64,000 nt of DNA from a candidate division LCP-89 bacterium B3_LCP (GCA_005223185.1 NJBN01000001.1:124001-188000), one strand, 5' to 3'. Counted from the stretch's first letter, positions 32,714 to 42,422 are shown. A program made the numbers and translations. Notes: generated by a model from the sequence alone, not told the origin.

Positions 32714-34015
32714 CTATTTCATCAACACCATCTTCTCAATCCCTGTAAAATCACCTGCAGTGAGGCGGTAGATGTAGATACCGGAGGGCAGACCCGTGCC
32801 GTCGAAGGTGATCTGGTGGGTGCCGGGGGTGTAACTTTTGGGCGTTTCACGAAACGCCCCTACATTGCGTCCGTTTATATCAAACACATCCAGTTTCACT
32901 AAACTCGCAACTGGAAGGTCAAAGTTGATTGTGGTAATGGGATTGAATGGGTTGGGGAAGTTCTGGGATAGTTGAGAGCGAAAAGGGCTTACAATATCTG
33001 CCACCGGTTCCTGGATACCCAGATAATCCCCTCCGCCGAATGTCCAGGTCTGATTGTCATTATTTCCATCTAACCACCCACCGAACATAACGATATAACT
33101 TGATCCACCTACGTCGGTTTCACACATCCGATGTCGAGCTCTCAACCCAGGAGTCACCGAATTTGAATCGAGAGACCAGGCATTTTCACTGACATTATAC
33201 ACCCATGTATCTTCATAAAAACCACTTAAATATTCTCCACCAAAAAGGATCACCTGGTCGTCCCCCAAGTAGGACATTGCATGAGTTCGTCTTTGATGGG
33301 GAATTGGTTCAATTGGCTGCATATTCGTCCAGGTATTTGTAATTTTATCATAGAGCCAGGTATCGTTAATGTATCCACCACTTTCCTTAAGACCACCGAA
33401 AATTAGAGCCTGCTCTGTGCCTAACCGGGCGATCCCATGATAATGCCGCGCCTCCGGATTAACACCCACAGGTGTAACTTCGGTCCAAGTATTCTGGCTC
33501 AGATCGTATATCCAGGAATCGCCGAGATACCCAGAATTATTGGCGCCGCCATGCACGAACACCTGATCATCGCCGATATAACACATTACATGGGAGTATC
33601 GAACAGGTGGTGAACCCGATGATGGTATCATATAGGTCCAAGAATTGGTACTCAAGGTATAGAGCCAGGTATCGCCAATGGGGCCTTGGAGAAACTCGTA
33701 GCCGGCAAATAACAACACCTGATCACCGCCGATATAAGCCATATCGTGATCGCGAAGCGGAGCAGGGACAGTTCCTTCAGGATCCATGTTAGTCCAGGTG
33801 TTATCACTCAGATCATATAACCAGGTTTCGTTGTTGTAGGCTCCACTAATCTCACCACTGAACATCAGTACCTGATCTTCACCGATATAAGCCATGGCGT
33901 GACCCCACCGCTCTATAGGTAAGGGTTCCGGTGGGAATACCTGGGTCCAGTCGTCAGCGCAATATACCCCGGTGGCTACCATTATTGAAATTAATATTGT
34001 GATTGGAACTTTCAT
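32714..34015 (-). CDS. Secreted Kelch-repeat protein with sorting domain
   Basis: 433 aa. A signal peptide (hydrophobic 5-18, Y-C-A) precedes about six Kelch-like repeats, each with a G-D-D-Q-V-x-x-x-G-G type strand and an N-T-W-T motif (W-L-Y-D-L, then W-T-N-M). This predicts a beta-propeller. The sorting domain starts at N-F-P-N-P-F-N-P (about 357) and ends K-M-V-L-M-K; a REP-like cassette (32840-32863) lies in it. It starts 39 bases after the stop of the gene upstream, with GGAG before the ATG, so it may share the upstream transcript. Surface adhesin or binding role is likely but unproven. Confidence 0.87.
   Translation of the reverse strand: MKVPITILISIMVATGVYCADDWTQVFPPEPLPIERWGHAMAYIGEDQVLMFSGEISGAYNNETWLYDLSDNTWTNMDPEGTVPAPLRDHDMAYIGGDQVLLFAGYEFLQGPIGDTWLYTLSTNSWTYMIPSSGSPPVRYSHVMCYIGDDQVFVHGGANNSGYLGDSWIYDLSQNTWTEVTPVGVNPEARHYHGIARLGTEQALIFGGLKESGGYINDTWLYDKITNTWTNMQPIEPIPHQRRTHAMSYLGDDQVILFGGEYLSGFYEDTWVYNVSENAWSLDSNSVTPGLRARHRMCETDVGGSSYIVMFGGWLDGNNDNQTWTFGGGDYLGIQEPVADIVSPFRSQLSQNFPNPFNPITTINFDLPVASLVKLDVFDINGRNVGAFRETPKSYTPGTHQITFDGTGLPSGIYIYRLTAGDFTGIEKMVLMK
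32740..32826. repeat. 87-nt exact match to 34081-34167 (3' end of next gene)
   Basis: The segments at 32740-32826 and 34081-34167 are identical base for base. Both encode the end of the sorting domain and stop at the edge of the REP-bearing loop. Beyond that edge the two genes differ at once, suggesting gene conversion. Confidence 0.85.
32840..32863 (-). repeat. REP-like cassette inside the sorting domain of the 32714 gene
   Basis: GTAG (32863-32860) and GGGCGTTT/AAACGCCC, the same cassette as at 31235-31258, translated in the same frame. Confidence 0.75.
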
Positions 34016-34054
34016 AGTTCACTTCTCCATGGGTTATTTATCAAGGTGAATTTA

Positions 34055-35641
34055 TTATTTCATCAACACCATTTTCCTAGTCCCTGTAAAATCACCTGCA
34101 GTGAGGCGGTAGATGTAGATACCGGAGGGCAGACCCGTGCCGTCGAAGGTGATCTGGTGGGTGCCGGCAGAGTAGAATCCCGTAGTCGGGATCGCCCCTG
34201 ACCCCGACAAGGGCGAGGCATGCCTCGCCCCTACAAGAACCGCACAGCCGGAGATATCAAACACATCCAATTTCACCGGACCCGCGACCGGTAGATCGAA
34301 ACTGATAGTGGTTGTGGGATTGAAGGGATTGGGGAAACAGGAAGGCAACGCCCATTCATTAAGCAAGTATTCCTCTCGTGGATCAACAGCCGTTCCTTGA
34401 TGATAATAGTAACATCCCATATCCGCTCTCGTGCCATCCGGATCATCGTACATGGGGTCGGGATCTCCGGTATCTATACAAGGCGAATTTCCCTGCAGAT
34501 GATAATCACCCTGCGAGAAATTTACAAATGAAGGGTTATCGTCAATATTGCCTGTGCCAGACCAGCCGTCTTGACAATCAGAGTAGGTCATAGTAACAGT
34601 GGCACCAAAAACTTCGACCACTTGTTCCGGAGTATTTCCCCAGATAATGCAATTGACTAATACAGGGTTAGCGTTATCACTGTAAAGTCCACCACCTGTC
34701 GCAGCCTCATTGGCGACGATGGTAATTTTATTCATGATAAAACTAGTAGATTGGATACAGACGCCACCACCCCACATGGCAGCGAAATTCCCGCTGATTT
34801 CGTTCAACTCGAATAAGTTGGGAGATGATAGAAGGAATACTCCGCCACCGTGACCATTATTAGCAAAATTTCCGCTAATGATATTTTCACTAATGAATGG
34901 ATGGGTCCCAGAGTGGCATAAAATCCCACCTCCACTCGTGCCGGCGACATTTCCCTGAATCGTATTTCCGCTGATGTTGGGGCTGGAATTATTGGTAAGA
35001 TAGATCCCTGCACCGTCATTAGCAGAATTATCACTGATCGTGTTGTCGCTAATGGTGGGATTGGAAAGGGTCTCGCAGTAGATACCGCCGCCGTCATTTT
35101 CAGCATGATTTCCGTTTATCATATTACAATTTATAACGGGGCTGGAGTAATCCATACAAGCAATTCCACCTCCTTTATAGTATGCATGACAGGCATCGAT
35201 CAAACAATTTTGAATCGTGGGACTTGATTGACTGCAGTAAATCGCGCCACCGTATGCGTCCAGATAGTCTTCAACCGTTTGACCGTGTGTTAAATGGCAG
35301 TATTCCAATGTGCATGAGGAGGAAGCGTTTATGAAGTGAAGGCTGTTCCAGTTTACACCGGGAGTATATTCGTCGAAAAGAATTGAATCAGTCTCCGTTC
35401 CAGCAGCTATCAGCGTGGCATTATTGTCAACGATGAATCTGTAGAATTCCAGGAACAAAACTTTTACACCAGGATCGATAACTAATGTCTCCCCAGGCGG
35501 TACTCGTATTTCTCCATCAACCAGCACCGTATCTACCGACCAAGTTCCGGACACATCTCCTGAAACGTAGATCACATCAGCATATGAAAGAACAGCTTTT
35601 GCGATGATCAGGTAAATTACTAATGGAAGTAGCCTTTTCAT
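34055..35641 (-). CDS. Secreted right-handed beta-helix protein with sorting domain
   Basis: 528 aa. A signal peptide (about 3-20) precedes a parallel beta-helix (about 95-370) with coils of the N-x-I-S-G-N-x-A pattern (G-G-G-I-x-C, I-S-D-N-T-I, I-S-G-N), as in pectate-lyase-like and NosD-like proteins. No clear catalytic triad of acidic residues is seen, so it may be a binding protein. The sorting domain (N-P-F-N-P at about 440) carries two opposed REP-like cassettes in its loop, making this the longest loop of the five paralogues. Own consensus promoter; GGAGG before the ATG. Confidence 0.86.
   Translation of the reverse strand: MKRLLPLVIYLIIAKAVLSYADVIYVSGDVSGTWSVDTVLVDGEIRVPPGETLVIDPGVKVLFLEFYRFIVDNNATLIAAGTETDSILFDEYTPGVNWNSLHFINASSSCTLEYCHLTHGQTVEDYLDAYGGAIYCSQSSPTIQNCLIDACHAYYKGGGIACMDYSSPVINCNMINGNHAENDGGGIYCETLSNPTISDNTISDNSANDGAGIYLTNNSSPNISGNTIQGNVAGTSGGGILCHSGTHPFISENIISGNFANNGHGGGVFLLSSPNLFELNEISGNFAAMWGGGVCIQSTSFIMNKITIVANEAATGGGLYSDNANPVLVNCIIWGNTPEQVVEVFGATVTMTYSDCQDGWSGTGNIDDNPSFVNFSQGDYHLQGNSPCIDTGDPDPMYDDPDGTRADMGCYYYHQGTAVDPREEYLLNEWALPSCFPNPFNPTTTISFDLPVAGPVKLDVFDISGCAVLVGARHASPLSGSGAIPTTGFYSAGTHQITFDGTGLPSGIYIYRLTAGDFTGTRKMVLMK
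34182..34234. repeat. Pair of opposed REP-like cassettes inside the 34055 gene
   Basis: On the plus strand GTAG (34182-34185) with stem GTCGGG/CCCGAC (34185-34190 with 34203-34208). Then a perfect 20-base palindrome (34211-34230) followed by CTAC (34231-34234), which is GTAG on the minus strand. The head-to-head arrangement is like a BIME. The translation stays open. Confidence 0.75.
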
Positions 35642-35679
35642 TGTAACCTCCGTGTATATTTCGTATTGCCATTTTAGGA

Positions 35680-35708
35680 AATATAAAGAAATTTTGCGAC
35701 AATGTCAA
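35680..35708 (-). promoter_or_regulatory. Consensus promoter of the beta-helix gene
   Basis: TTGACA (35708-35703), 17-base spacer, TATATT (35685-35680) on the minus strand. Confidence 0.75.
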
Positions 35709-35727
35709 GCAGAGATATAACAATGAG

Positions 35728-35754
35728 AAAAATAGGCGAACTCGTTGGTTCGCC
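35728..35754 (-). terminator. Terminator of the sialidase-like gene
   Basis: Stem GGCGAAC/GTTCGCC (35754-35748 with 35741-35735) followed on the minus strand by TATTTTT. It is like the GTAG palindromes but lacks GTAG. Confidence 0.65.
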
Positions 35755-35787
35755 CATTTCATGTAATCTTTAAGCTGGTATTGGCGC

Positions 35788-38160
35788 TTATTTCATCAAC
35801 ACCATCTTACCTGTCCCGGTGAAATCACCGGCGGTCAAGCGGTAGATGTAGATACCGGACGGTAGACCGGTGCCGTTGAAGGTGATTTGGTGGGAGCCGG
35901 CAGAGTAGAATCCCGTAGTCGGAGTCGCCCCTGACCCCGACAAGTTAACCTTGCGCCCATTTATATCAAACACATCCAATTTCACCAGGCTTGCGACTGG
36001 TAACACGAAGTTGATGGCTGTGGTGGGGTTGAAGGGGTTGGGGTGAGCTGTGATATGAATCGATTCCATCTTCTGATGTTCTGAAGGGTTCGTTTCCACA
36101 AAAATGTAATTATCGCTGACCGGCCACTCTCCAGAAACATACTGATTCTCGCCAGATTCTATCTTTTCAAAATAGAAATTATCGAAAGCATAGACTGAAT
36201 CAGGGCAAAGTCCTGCGAAGATGTTATAAGAGTACACACCATCAGGCGCCCAGGAAGGGATAACCTGTGTTTTTGAAGTACTTACGAAATGCACGTTTGG
36301 GCCGATGCTGACATTGTATAACGGTCCTAACAATGGAGAGGTCTGTTGGCCGTTGGTTTTAGTTATCGTACTCCAGAAATCGAAGCTGTACGGTACAGCA
36401 GTACTGTTATCAGCCACGACTTGGAATTCCAAAACGCCACCCTCTGGCGGAATTTGTATTGTTGTGGTGTCCGGAATAACTTCCAATGTCAATGGCGCAT
36501 CGACACAGTATAAGGTGACATAAAGTTCCTGTGGTGTGTTCAGCGTGTAAGGTGCCATGATGGCTAGGGTATCGATATAGATTCCCTGCCCTGGCCAGGT
36601 TCCCCCGACAGAGATCATAACAGTGTCTATACCACCGGGATCTACAAAGCCTTGTTCGGGTTCCAGGAAGAGCCATTCTATATTTTCGTTGATGTACCAG
36701 GTCATGGTTGTATCGCCCTGATTCGATAGAACGAGGGGTTGTGGCGGTGGGATAGGATCCTGGTTGGGCGTCCAGACGAAAATGGGGATGGTATAACTGG
36801 TAAAAAGATGTGCTGTTGGAATCGCCCATCCGAAATAGCTATGGCCGGAAATGGTTCCTGTGTTAGAGCAGAAAGCACCGCCCCACCGGGGATTGATCCC
36901 GTCTTCAATGCATGCACTTGACCAGTTTGCGTACTCAGAAATATAACCTTCATAGATGATGCTGAATTCCCAGGCGCTGGTGGAGGACAAATTGAAATGA
37001 TTGTTGCGCATTGTTACATATCTTGTGATTTCTCCCCAGTATGACCTGTAGTGAAGCAGGATTGAGAAGAGGCCATCATCATTCGCCGCACAAGATGGAT
37101 ATACAAAACTGGTAGAGCCCCAGTTAAATTCGTACTCACTACTCCAGGTAACTCCACCATCATCGCTGTAAACATATCTCAGCTTGTCAGTTTCGATGGC
37201 CATTTTATTATAGGTGGCTAAAATATAATCCCCATACATACTGACAATACCGCCAGCATGATACCAGGTAGATAGTTCAGATGAGACAACCTGGGAGCTC
37301 CAGGGCCCGGATCCGAACGGTCCTTCTGATGTGGCAATCCGCACATTATCGAAATCTACGAGGCAGATAAAGATCATATCGTTACCGGGGCAATACGTGA
37401 TCCCATTGCCGGTATACATACTAAACGGGTGTGAATAGTCATGCGCTACAGTTGCCTCACCTGTCCAAGTTAAGCCGCTGTCCATACTGACTTTAAATTT
37501 TATATAATGCTCATCTGATTGTCCCATAGACCAGGCAGCATACAGATAAACACTTGATCCAGTGAAGTTGACTTCATCCGAAGTGAGTGATCCGTAATCG
37601 ATGTGCTCAGTGAACTCGTGAACAGTAGTAAATCCCGAATTTAAAGGATTACTGGGCTGGAACCAGAAGGCTTCCAAAGCGTATTCGCCTGAGCCCTCAA
37701 TGATATATAGAACATGGCAGCGGTCGTTCGATGAGATGAGTTCTATATCCTGAGCGAGAATCGCATAATCTTGGTTGAAAATGATTTGGACACATTGCCA
37801 GGGATCAGTTGATGGGTCGCCAGTGCTTTTATACACCTTCACATATTCGTGTGTGTATCCCAGTTCAGGGTTTGCTGTGACTACAGCGTAATAATCATCG
37901 TTTTCGCCACGTGATACAAAAGGATATTTGGAATTGTCATCGATGCTGGTGTAATCATCAAGTTCACCTGGCTGTTTGTTAACAACGATAGCCTGCACTC
38001 CGAATTCGCTGGAGTGATCATGTGGGTTCTCTGTCGAATTCATTATGTCGGTCGCTGCTTTTGTCTTTCTGTTCTTGTGTGGTTCATCTGCTAGCAGCGT
38101 AATTGGCATAAAAAAAATGATACAGTAAACTACTATTACCGATTTAGTTATAGCATGCAT
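35788..38160 (-). CDS. Secreted sialidase/BNR-like beta-propeller protein with sorting domain
   Basis: 790 aa from the ATG at 38160, which has AAGGAG six bases upstream and begins a signal peptide (V-I-V-V-Y-C-I-I-F-F); an ATG at 38175 would add five residues before it. About 60-430 is a propeller with Asp-box-like S-D-D-G-G-V-T-W and M-D-S-G-L-T-W, as in BNR/sialidases. Beta-sandwich regions follow (about 470-690). The sorting domain (N-P-F-N-P at about 700) contains one REP-like cassette. The gene starts 28 bases after the stop of the C25-like gene, probably in one transcript. Confidence 0.83.
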   Translation of the reverse strand: MHAITKSVIVVYCIIFFMPITLLADEPHKNRKTKAATDIMNSTENPHDHSSEFGVQAIVVNKQPGELDDYTSIDDNSKYPFVSRGENDDYYAVVTANPELGYTHEYVKVYKSTGDPSTDPWQCVQIIFNQDYAILAQDIELISSNDRCHVLYIIEGSGEYALEAFWFQPSNPLNSGFTTVHEFTEHIDYGSLTSDEVNFTGSSVYLYAAWSMGQSDEHYIKFKVSMDSGLTWTGEATVAHDYSHPFSMYTGNGITYCPGNDMIFICLVDFDNVRIATSEGPFGSGPWSSQVVSSELSTWYHAGGIVSMYGDYILATYNKMAIETDKLRYVYSDDGGVTWSSEYEFNWGSTSFVYPSCAANDDGLFSILLHYRSYWGEITRYVTMRNNHFNLSSTSAWEFSIIYEGYISEYANWSSACIEDGINPRWGGAFCSNTGTISGHSYFGWAIPTAHLFTSYTIPIFVWTPNQDPIPPPQPLVLSNQGDTTMTWYINENIEWLFLEPEQGFVDPGGIDTVMISVGGTWPGQGIYIDTLAIMAPYTLNTPQELYVTLYCVDAPLTLEVIPDTTTIQIPPEGGVLEFQVVADNSTAVPYSFDFWSTITKTNGQQTSPLLGPLYNVSIGPNVHFVSTSKTQVIPSWAPDGVYSYNIFAGLCPDSVYAFDNFYFEKIESGENQYVSGEWPVSDNYIFVETNPSEHQKMESIHITAHPNPFNPTTAINFVLPVASLVKLDVFDINGRKVNLSGSGATPTTGFYSAGSHQITFNGTGLPSGIYIYRLTAGDFTGTGKMVLMK
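35915..35941 (+). repeat. REP-like cassette inside the 35788 gene
   Basis: GTAG (35915-35918) with stem GTCGG/CCGAC (35918-35922 with 35937-35941). Nearly the same sequence as the first cassette of the 34055 gene, with a 2-base change, and in the same loop. Confidence 0.7.
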
Positions 38161-38188
38161 GATAAACTCCTTCATATATTCATTTTGT

Positions 38189-41100
38189 TCACTTCATCAA
38201 CACCATCTTACCGGTCCATGTGAAATCACCAGCGGTCAAGCGGTAGATGTAGATACCGGACGGTAGATCGGTGCCATCGAAGGTTATCTGGTGGGTGCCG
38301 GGGTTGTAGGGGCGGGTTTCGCCTTCGGCGTCCCAGCGGGACAAACCCGCCCCTACATTACGCCCGTTGATATCGAATACGTCCAGTTTTACCAAACTGG
38401 CAGAAGGCAGATCGAAACTGATGGTAGTGGTGGGGTTGAAGGGGTTGGGGTGGGTACTCAGTATCCTGAAATCTTCTGGTTGAGGAGGTGATGCGGAAAG
38501 GATTTCGCCATCGAATTCTTCACCTGTATTGAGCCACAGGGATACAGCATCTCCCGCGCCTGAACTCAATTTCGAGAAGTCGAAGCTATCGCTGTCCCAT
38601 ATAACGTCAGGGTAGGAACCGACATAGGCGTTATACAGGTAATCACCTGATGGCGCTAAAGCAGGCACGGATTGAGAGCGGTCTCGGTCAACGGACGTCC
38701 CAGCGCTTAAAGTGATGGTAACCGGTCCCAGAACCGGTCCGTAGGGAGATCCGTTGGGTAGGGTAATGTCACACCAGATGCCCAATGTCTGCGGTGAAGG
38801 TTCGTTGTTATCGACAGCGATGTTGAAATCGAAAGTGCCGCCGGACGTCGGAATCTGAATGGGTGTCCCGTAGGGGATCAGAGTAACGTTCACATCCGGT
38901 ACAGTTATGCCGTAATCGATGTCTGTAGTGAATTTAAGGGCGACACCGGCGGATAAAGTAGCTGAACCGGGCGTGTAGTGGTTGGCATAAGTAACCTTGA
39001 CGCCGTCCGACTGCTGCCAGTTTTCAATACCTATGGTGCAGTAGTTTTCATCCGCGTCGTAGTTCTGGAACTGATAATATTGGAAGATGATCTCACCGTC
39101 TCTGGTAGAGGTGGGATAGTAAGCTGGATCGTTCAGGATAACCTGAAACCAATTGTACCCGTAGCCGTCCAGGGTGCGGGCGTTCTTCCATTCTACGATG
39201 ACGCGATAGTTCATGAAGTCGTAGAAATAGTGCACCGAGCCGTTGCTGAGTATGAGATCGTCCCAGAAAGGAGCTATCATGGCAGGAGGTCCTAACGCTC
39301 CGGGGATGTTCCAGTTGCGGAAACTGATGTAGCTCTGGCTGCTACCCATGGATATCCAGCCGTTGGAACAGACTGTGATCTGGTTATAATCCTGTCCGTA
39401 GTACCGGAAGGTGAAGGGGAGATTCTGCAAAACGGAACAGTCGTCTTCATAGCCGTAGTCGGGGAGGCTCAGAGTTATCTGTCCGGGAACGGAGGAAATT
39501 TCCATCCAGTCATAAACCGGCGCTTGTTGGTACATGACGTCACGCGAATCGAAACAGCGGTAACCGTAGGCATCGGGACCTGCAGGATCTGCATCGGTGA
39601 TCTCTCCAACCAGGAAACTCACAATTAACGTATCGCAGTAAACGTCTGACGATACGATTAATTCCAGAGGCACCGTCCATCCGGGCGGGCAATTTTCGGC
39701 AGCTTCAAGAGTGAAAGGATCCCCGCTGTTTTCCGAGGAAGCTCCGGGCGTAATCTGACCCCAAGCACCATTGCCATCTGTAACCGTCAGCTTTTCATCC
39801 GGTGACGTTAAAGTGCCGATGCAATTAGACATGGTGACTCCACCGGAATTCAACAGAGTGATGGTAACGTCAGCGGTTTCGCCGGGTTGGATGATTCCGG
39901 ATGGGTTCTGGATGGCGTATTGATTCGCTTCTGCCAGAGGTGCAACCACAGGGAGATTGATCAAGTTTTCCCATGAACCCTGATCGCAGGCGGTTGTCAG
40001 GGAAACCTGAATGATGCGACTGTGAGGTGCTTCTTCCGAGAGAACTAAATTAAAGTCATCGTTCAACTGTGAAGTAGCGCCGGGAGAGGCGTCAGGGCCG
40101 TTCAGGGAGCTTTGGGTAATGACGAGATAAGGATCGGAAGAGTTTACCGTGCCGGTAACATTGGTGGCAGTCTGACTGGAACCGGTATTGGTCAATGTTG
40201 CCACCAGTTCAATGGTTTCTCCCGGGTTGACCAGAGCATCTCCGTTGCCGGACGATTCACCGGACATATCATCATCGATTACATATTGTTCCAGCCCCAG
40301 AGCAACAGCCTGCTGATTGATGGTCAGAGAGCCCTGGTAGGTATCCAGATTGTGACCTGTTACGGTTACTGTGTATGTTCCCTCCAGAGCATCCTCCAGA
40401 TCCAGCAGCAGGTCGCCGGATACGTCAGTCCAGCCGGTTATCTGCACGTTGTTGGCGCTGCTGTAAACGCAGACAAGTGCACCTTTCACTGGCAGATCAT
40501 GAGATTCAATGTTAATGGCAAAAGAATTGATGCCAAGAGGCAGAGTAGTCTCATGGGTAACCACGAGAGGTGAGGGAATTCCCGTCCACATTTCCAGACC
40601 GGGGTCGCCCAGGATGGTGTATATGTGGAAATAACATTCGACTGAGGAATTTGTGCTGCCTGATCCCTGGTTGTTGGGCATGCCGAAGTACAGTTCCATC
40701 AAGCCACGCAGGACTGCTGAACCAAAATTGCCGATACCTTCGGAGAAGATGCCCTGGTAGATACCACCATCTATGCAGTTGTTCCATCGTGTATGTGTGT
40801 AGAGGGAAGTGGGACCTACGAATCCCACTGCACCTTTGGGATTGGTTGTCGATCCATAGCGTATCCAGCCCTCACCGAAACAGGGATCACTGGAAGTGCT
40901 GGTGAAGTTGCCTCCACCGCAGACTATAGAGGTGATGATGGGTAGTTTCCAGCCGTTATAGAGGCTGGATATGTTGCTGGTGGTATAATATGGCGGCGTC
41001 CAGCATGAATAGGAACCGTAGCCGCGGTAGTTTACGAAGGTAACTCCATCGTTTATTTCATTATTGATATAGGGATAACCGCTGGAGTAGGGAGGATAGG

Positions 41101-42337
41101 ATATTTCCACGATTTCCACATAGCCGTCTTCGTACATGAGATCGCGGCAGCGTTCTTTGACGTTCTTGCAGGAGAGTGAGCCGTTGTAGTCGTAAACCAT
41201 CAGACCCCGCGTGAACCAATCTGTATTCTGAGTGTAAGGATCAGATTCATATCCTTTTATCTTGGAACAGATTACCGCCAGATCGTTACTGGAATCCACG
41301 GACAATCTTCCTACTAACATGTCGGGAAAGTAATCGGTGCCTTCCAGCAGGACGTAGGGGAGATCGCTTGCATTACCAGAACCACTGTAGGTATTGGTGG
41401 GCATGCCGTAGTCGTTGTCACCCACTAAAATCAGGTAATCAGGGGGCACGGGCCAGGTATTGTATATGTTCTGGATGTAGGATTTTATCTGGTAAGCGGA
41501 AGTTCCGGTTTCGTTGGTGTTCTTAACCGTGCAGGGGAATCCTTTCTCTCGCTTCCATTCCACCAGCATGGTTTCCAGGGAGCTCTGTAGGTTTGGCGGA
41601 GTGATGAAGAGGTATCCTCCCAGAACTTCCCCTTCATCCAGACCATTGTCCGGTGGATTCATCACTATTCGCTTCACCAATTGAGAAAACAGACGTGACT
41701 TATTGCTGCGAGGTCTCAGGATGGGATTCTCAGCGACACCATCGAAACGAATCTGAAGGGTAAGGCTGCGGTATACTCGCAGTTTATCCCTGGCGGGGTT
41801 GTATTGAATTGGGCGAAGCTCTAACCGTCCAATGCGGTAGTCTCGCAGGATAACGGGGCGGTCAAGATGTACTGGCGAATCGGGAAACCAGCGATCATCC
41901 TGGTACGAAGATTCATCGAACACCAGCGGTGAATCTACCGGTCCTTCCGGCGATTCGATTCTGCCTTCCTGCAAAGGAGGTGGAGTGTAACCGGATATTT
42001 CAATATAGTCCGATTCTGTGATCTCCCAGTTCCATCCTTTCTGTTCCGGGAGTAGCACCAGTTTTCTTAACACCGGTATTTCCGGTTGTCCAAGTTCTCC
42101 GAAGAGACCGGAACCGTCGAAACTAAGCTGCTTATACAAGCGATTCCCCACGGTAATTGTCTCCGATTCAAAGCCGGGGAAGGTTAGTTGCAGACGGATT
42201 CCCGAAGCATCGTTTGATATTACATTGCAAGTGGGTGAGGTTCCGTTAGCGCCAGAAGGGAACCATTCGCTCTGTCCTGATTGCGGCAGCAATAACAGGA
42301 GAGATGCGATGATCGACAGTAGTGCATGCTTTTTCAT
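38189..42337 (-). CDS. Gingipain-like (C25) protein lacking the catalytic His, with sorting domain
   Basis: 1382 aa from the ATG at 42337. GAGGGC precedes it and a signal peptide (hydrophobic 5-20, S-G-Q-S) follows; an upstream ATG (42511) adds 58 residues without such support. The C25 domain covers about 239-560. Catalytic Cys473 is kept in T-S-I-V-C-G-G-G-N, but the residue 33 before it, where the catalytic His should be, is Tyr440 (Y-R-G-Y-G-S-Y). About 600-980 are Ig-like/CARDB-like domains, then a beta-sandwich and the sorting domain (N-P-F-N-P at about 1300) with the longest single REP-like cassette. It may be an inactive protease or a structural surface protein. Own promoter of the TAACTT type. 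Confidence 0.85.
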   Translation of the reverse strand: MKKHALLSIIASLLLLLPQSGQSEWFPSGANGTSPTCNVISNDASGIRLQLTFPGFESETITVGNRLYKQLSFDGSGLFGELGQPEIPVLRKLVLLPEQKGWNWEITESDYIEISGYTPPPLQEGRIESPEGPVDSPLVFDESSYQDDRWFPDSPVHLDRPVILRDYRIGRLELRPIQYNPARDKLRVYRSLTLQIRFDGVAENPILRPRSNKSRLFSQLVKRIVMNPPDNGLDEGEVLGGYLFITPPNLQSSLETMLVEWKREKGFPCTVKNTNETGTSAYQIKSYIQNIYNTWPVPPDYLILVGDNDYGMPTNTYSGSGNASDLPYVLLEGTDYFPDMLVGRLSVDSSNDLAVICSKIKGYESDPYTQNTDWFTRGLMVYDYNGSLSCKNVKERCRDLMYEDGYVEIVEISYPPYSSGYPYINNEINDGVTFVNYRGYGSYSCWTPPYYTTSNISSLYNGWKLPIITSIVCGGGNFTSTSSDPCFGEGWIRYGSTTNPKGAVGFVGPTSLYTHTRWNNCIDGGIYQGIFSEGIGNFGSAVLRGLMELYFGMPNNQGSGSTNSSVECYFHIYTILGDPGLEMWTGIPSPLVVTHETTLPLGINSFAINIESHDLPVKGALVCVYSSANNVQITGWTDVSGDLLLDLEDALEGTYTVTVTGHNLDTYQGSLTINQQAVALGLEQYVIDDDMSGESSGNGDALVNPGETIELVATLTNTGSSQTATNVTGTVNSSDPYLVITQSSLNGPDASPGATSQLNDDFNLVLSEEAPHSRIIQVSLTTACDQGSWENLINLPVVAPLAEANQYAIQNPSGIIQPGETADVTITLLNSGGVTMSNCIGTLTSPDEKLTVTDGNGAWGQITPGASSENSGDPFTLEAAENCPPGWTVPLELIVSSDVYCDTLIVSFLVGEITDADPAGPDAYGYRCFDSRDVMYQQAPVYDWMEISSVPGQITLSLPDYGYEDDCSVLQNLPFTFRYYGQDYNQITVCSNGWISMGSSQSYISFRNWNIPGALGPPAMIAPFWDDLILSNGSVHYFYDFMNYRVIVEWKNARTLDGYGYNWFQVILNDPAYYPTSTRDGEIIFQYYQFQNYDADENYCTIGIENWQQSDGVKVTYANHYTPGSATLSAGVALKFTTDIDYGITVPDVNVTLIPYGTPIQIPTSGGTFDFNIAVDNNEPSPQTLGIWCDITLPNGSPYGPVLGPVTITLSAGTSVDRDRSQSVPALAPSGDYLYNAYVGSYPDVIWDSDSFDFSKLSSGAGDAVSLWLNTGEEFDGEILSASPPQPEDFRILSTHPNPFNPTTTISFDLPSASLVKLDVFDINGRNVGAGLSRWDAEGETRPYNPGTHQITFDGTDLPSGIYIYRLTAGDFTWTGKMVLMK
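38306..38356. repeat. Double-ended REP-like cassette inside the 38189 gene
   Basis: GTAG (38306-38309), GGGCGGGTTT (38310-38319), an inner hairpin region, AAACCCGCCC (38343-38352), then CTAC (38353-38356). The 51 bases (17 codons) are translated through. Confidence 0.8.
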
Positions 42338-42422
42338 ATATGCCCTCGTCTTGGATTCAGACCAATTGAAATTTTTCTCCTCTGAGCGAGCCGGATTAGA
42401 GAAGAGAACCAGCGAACATAAT

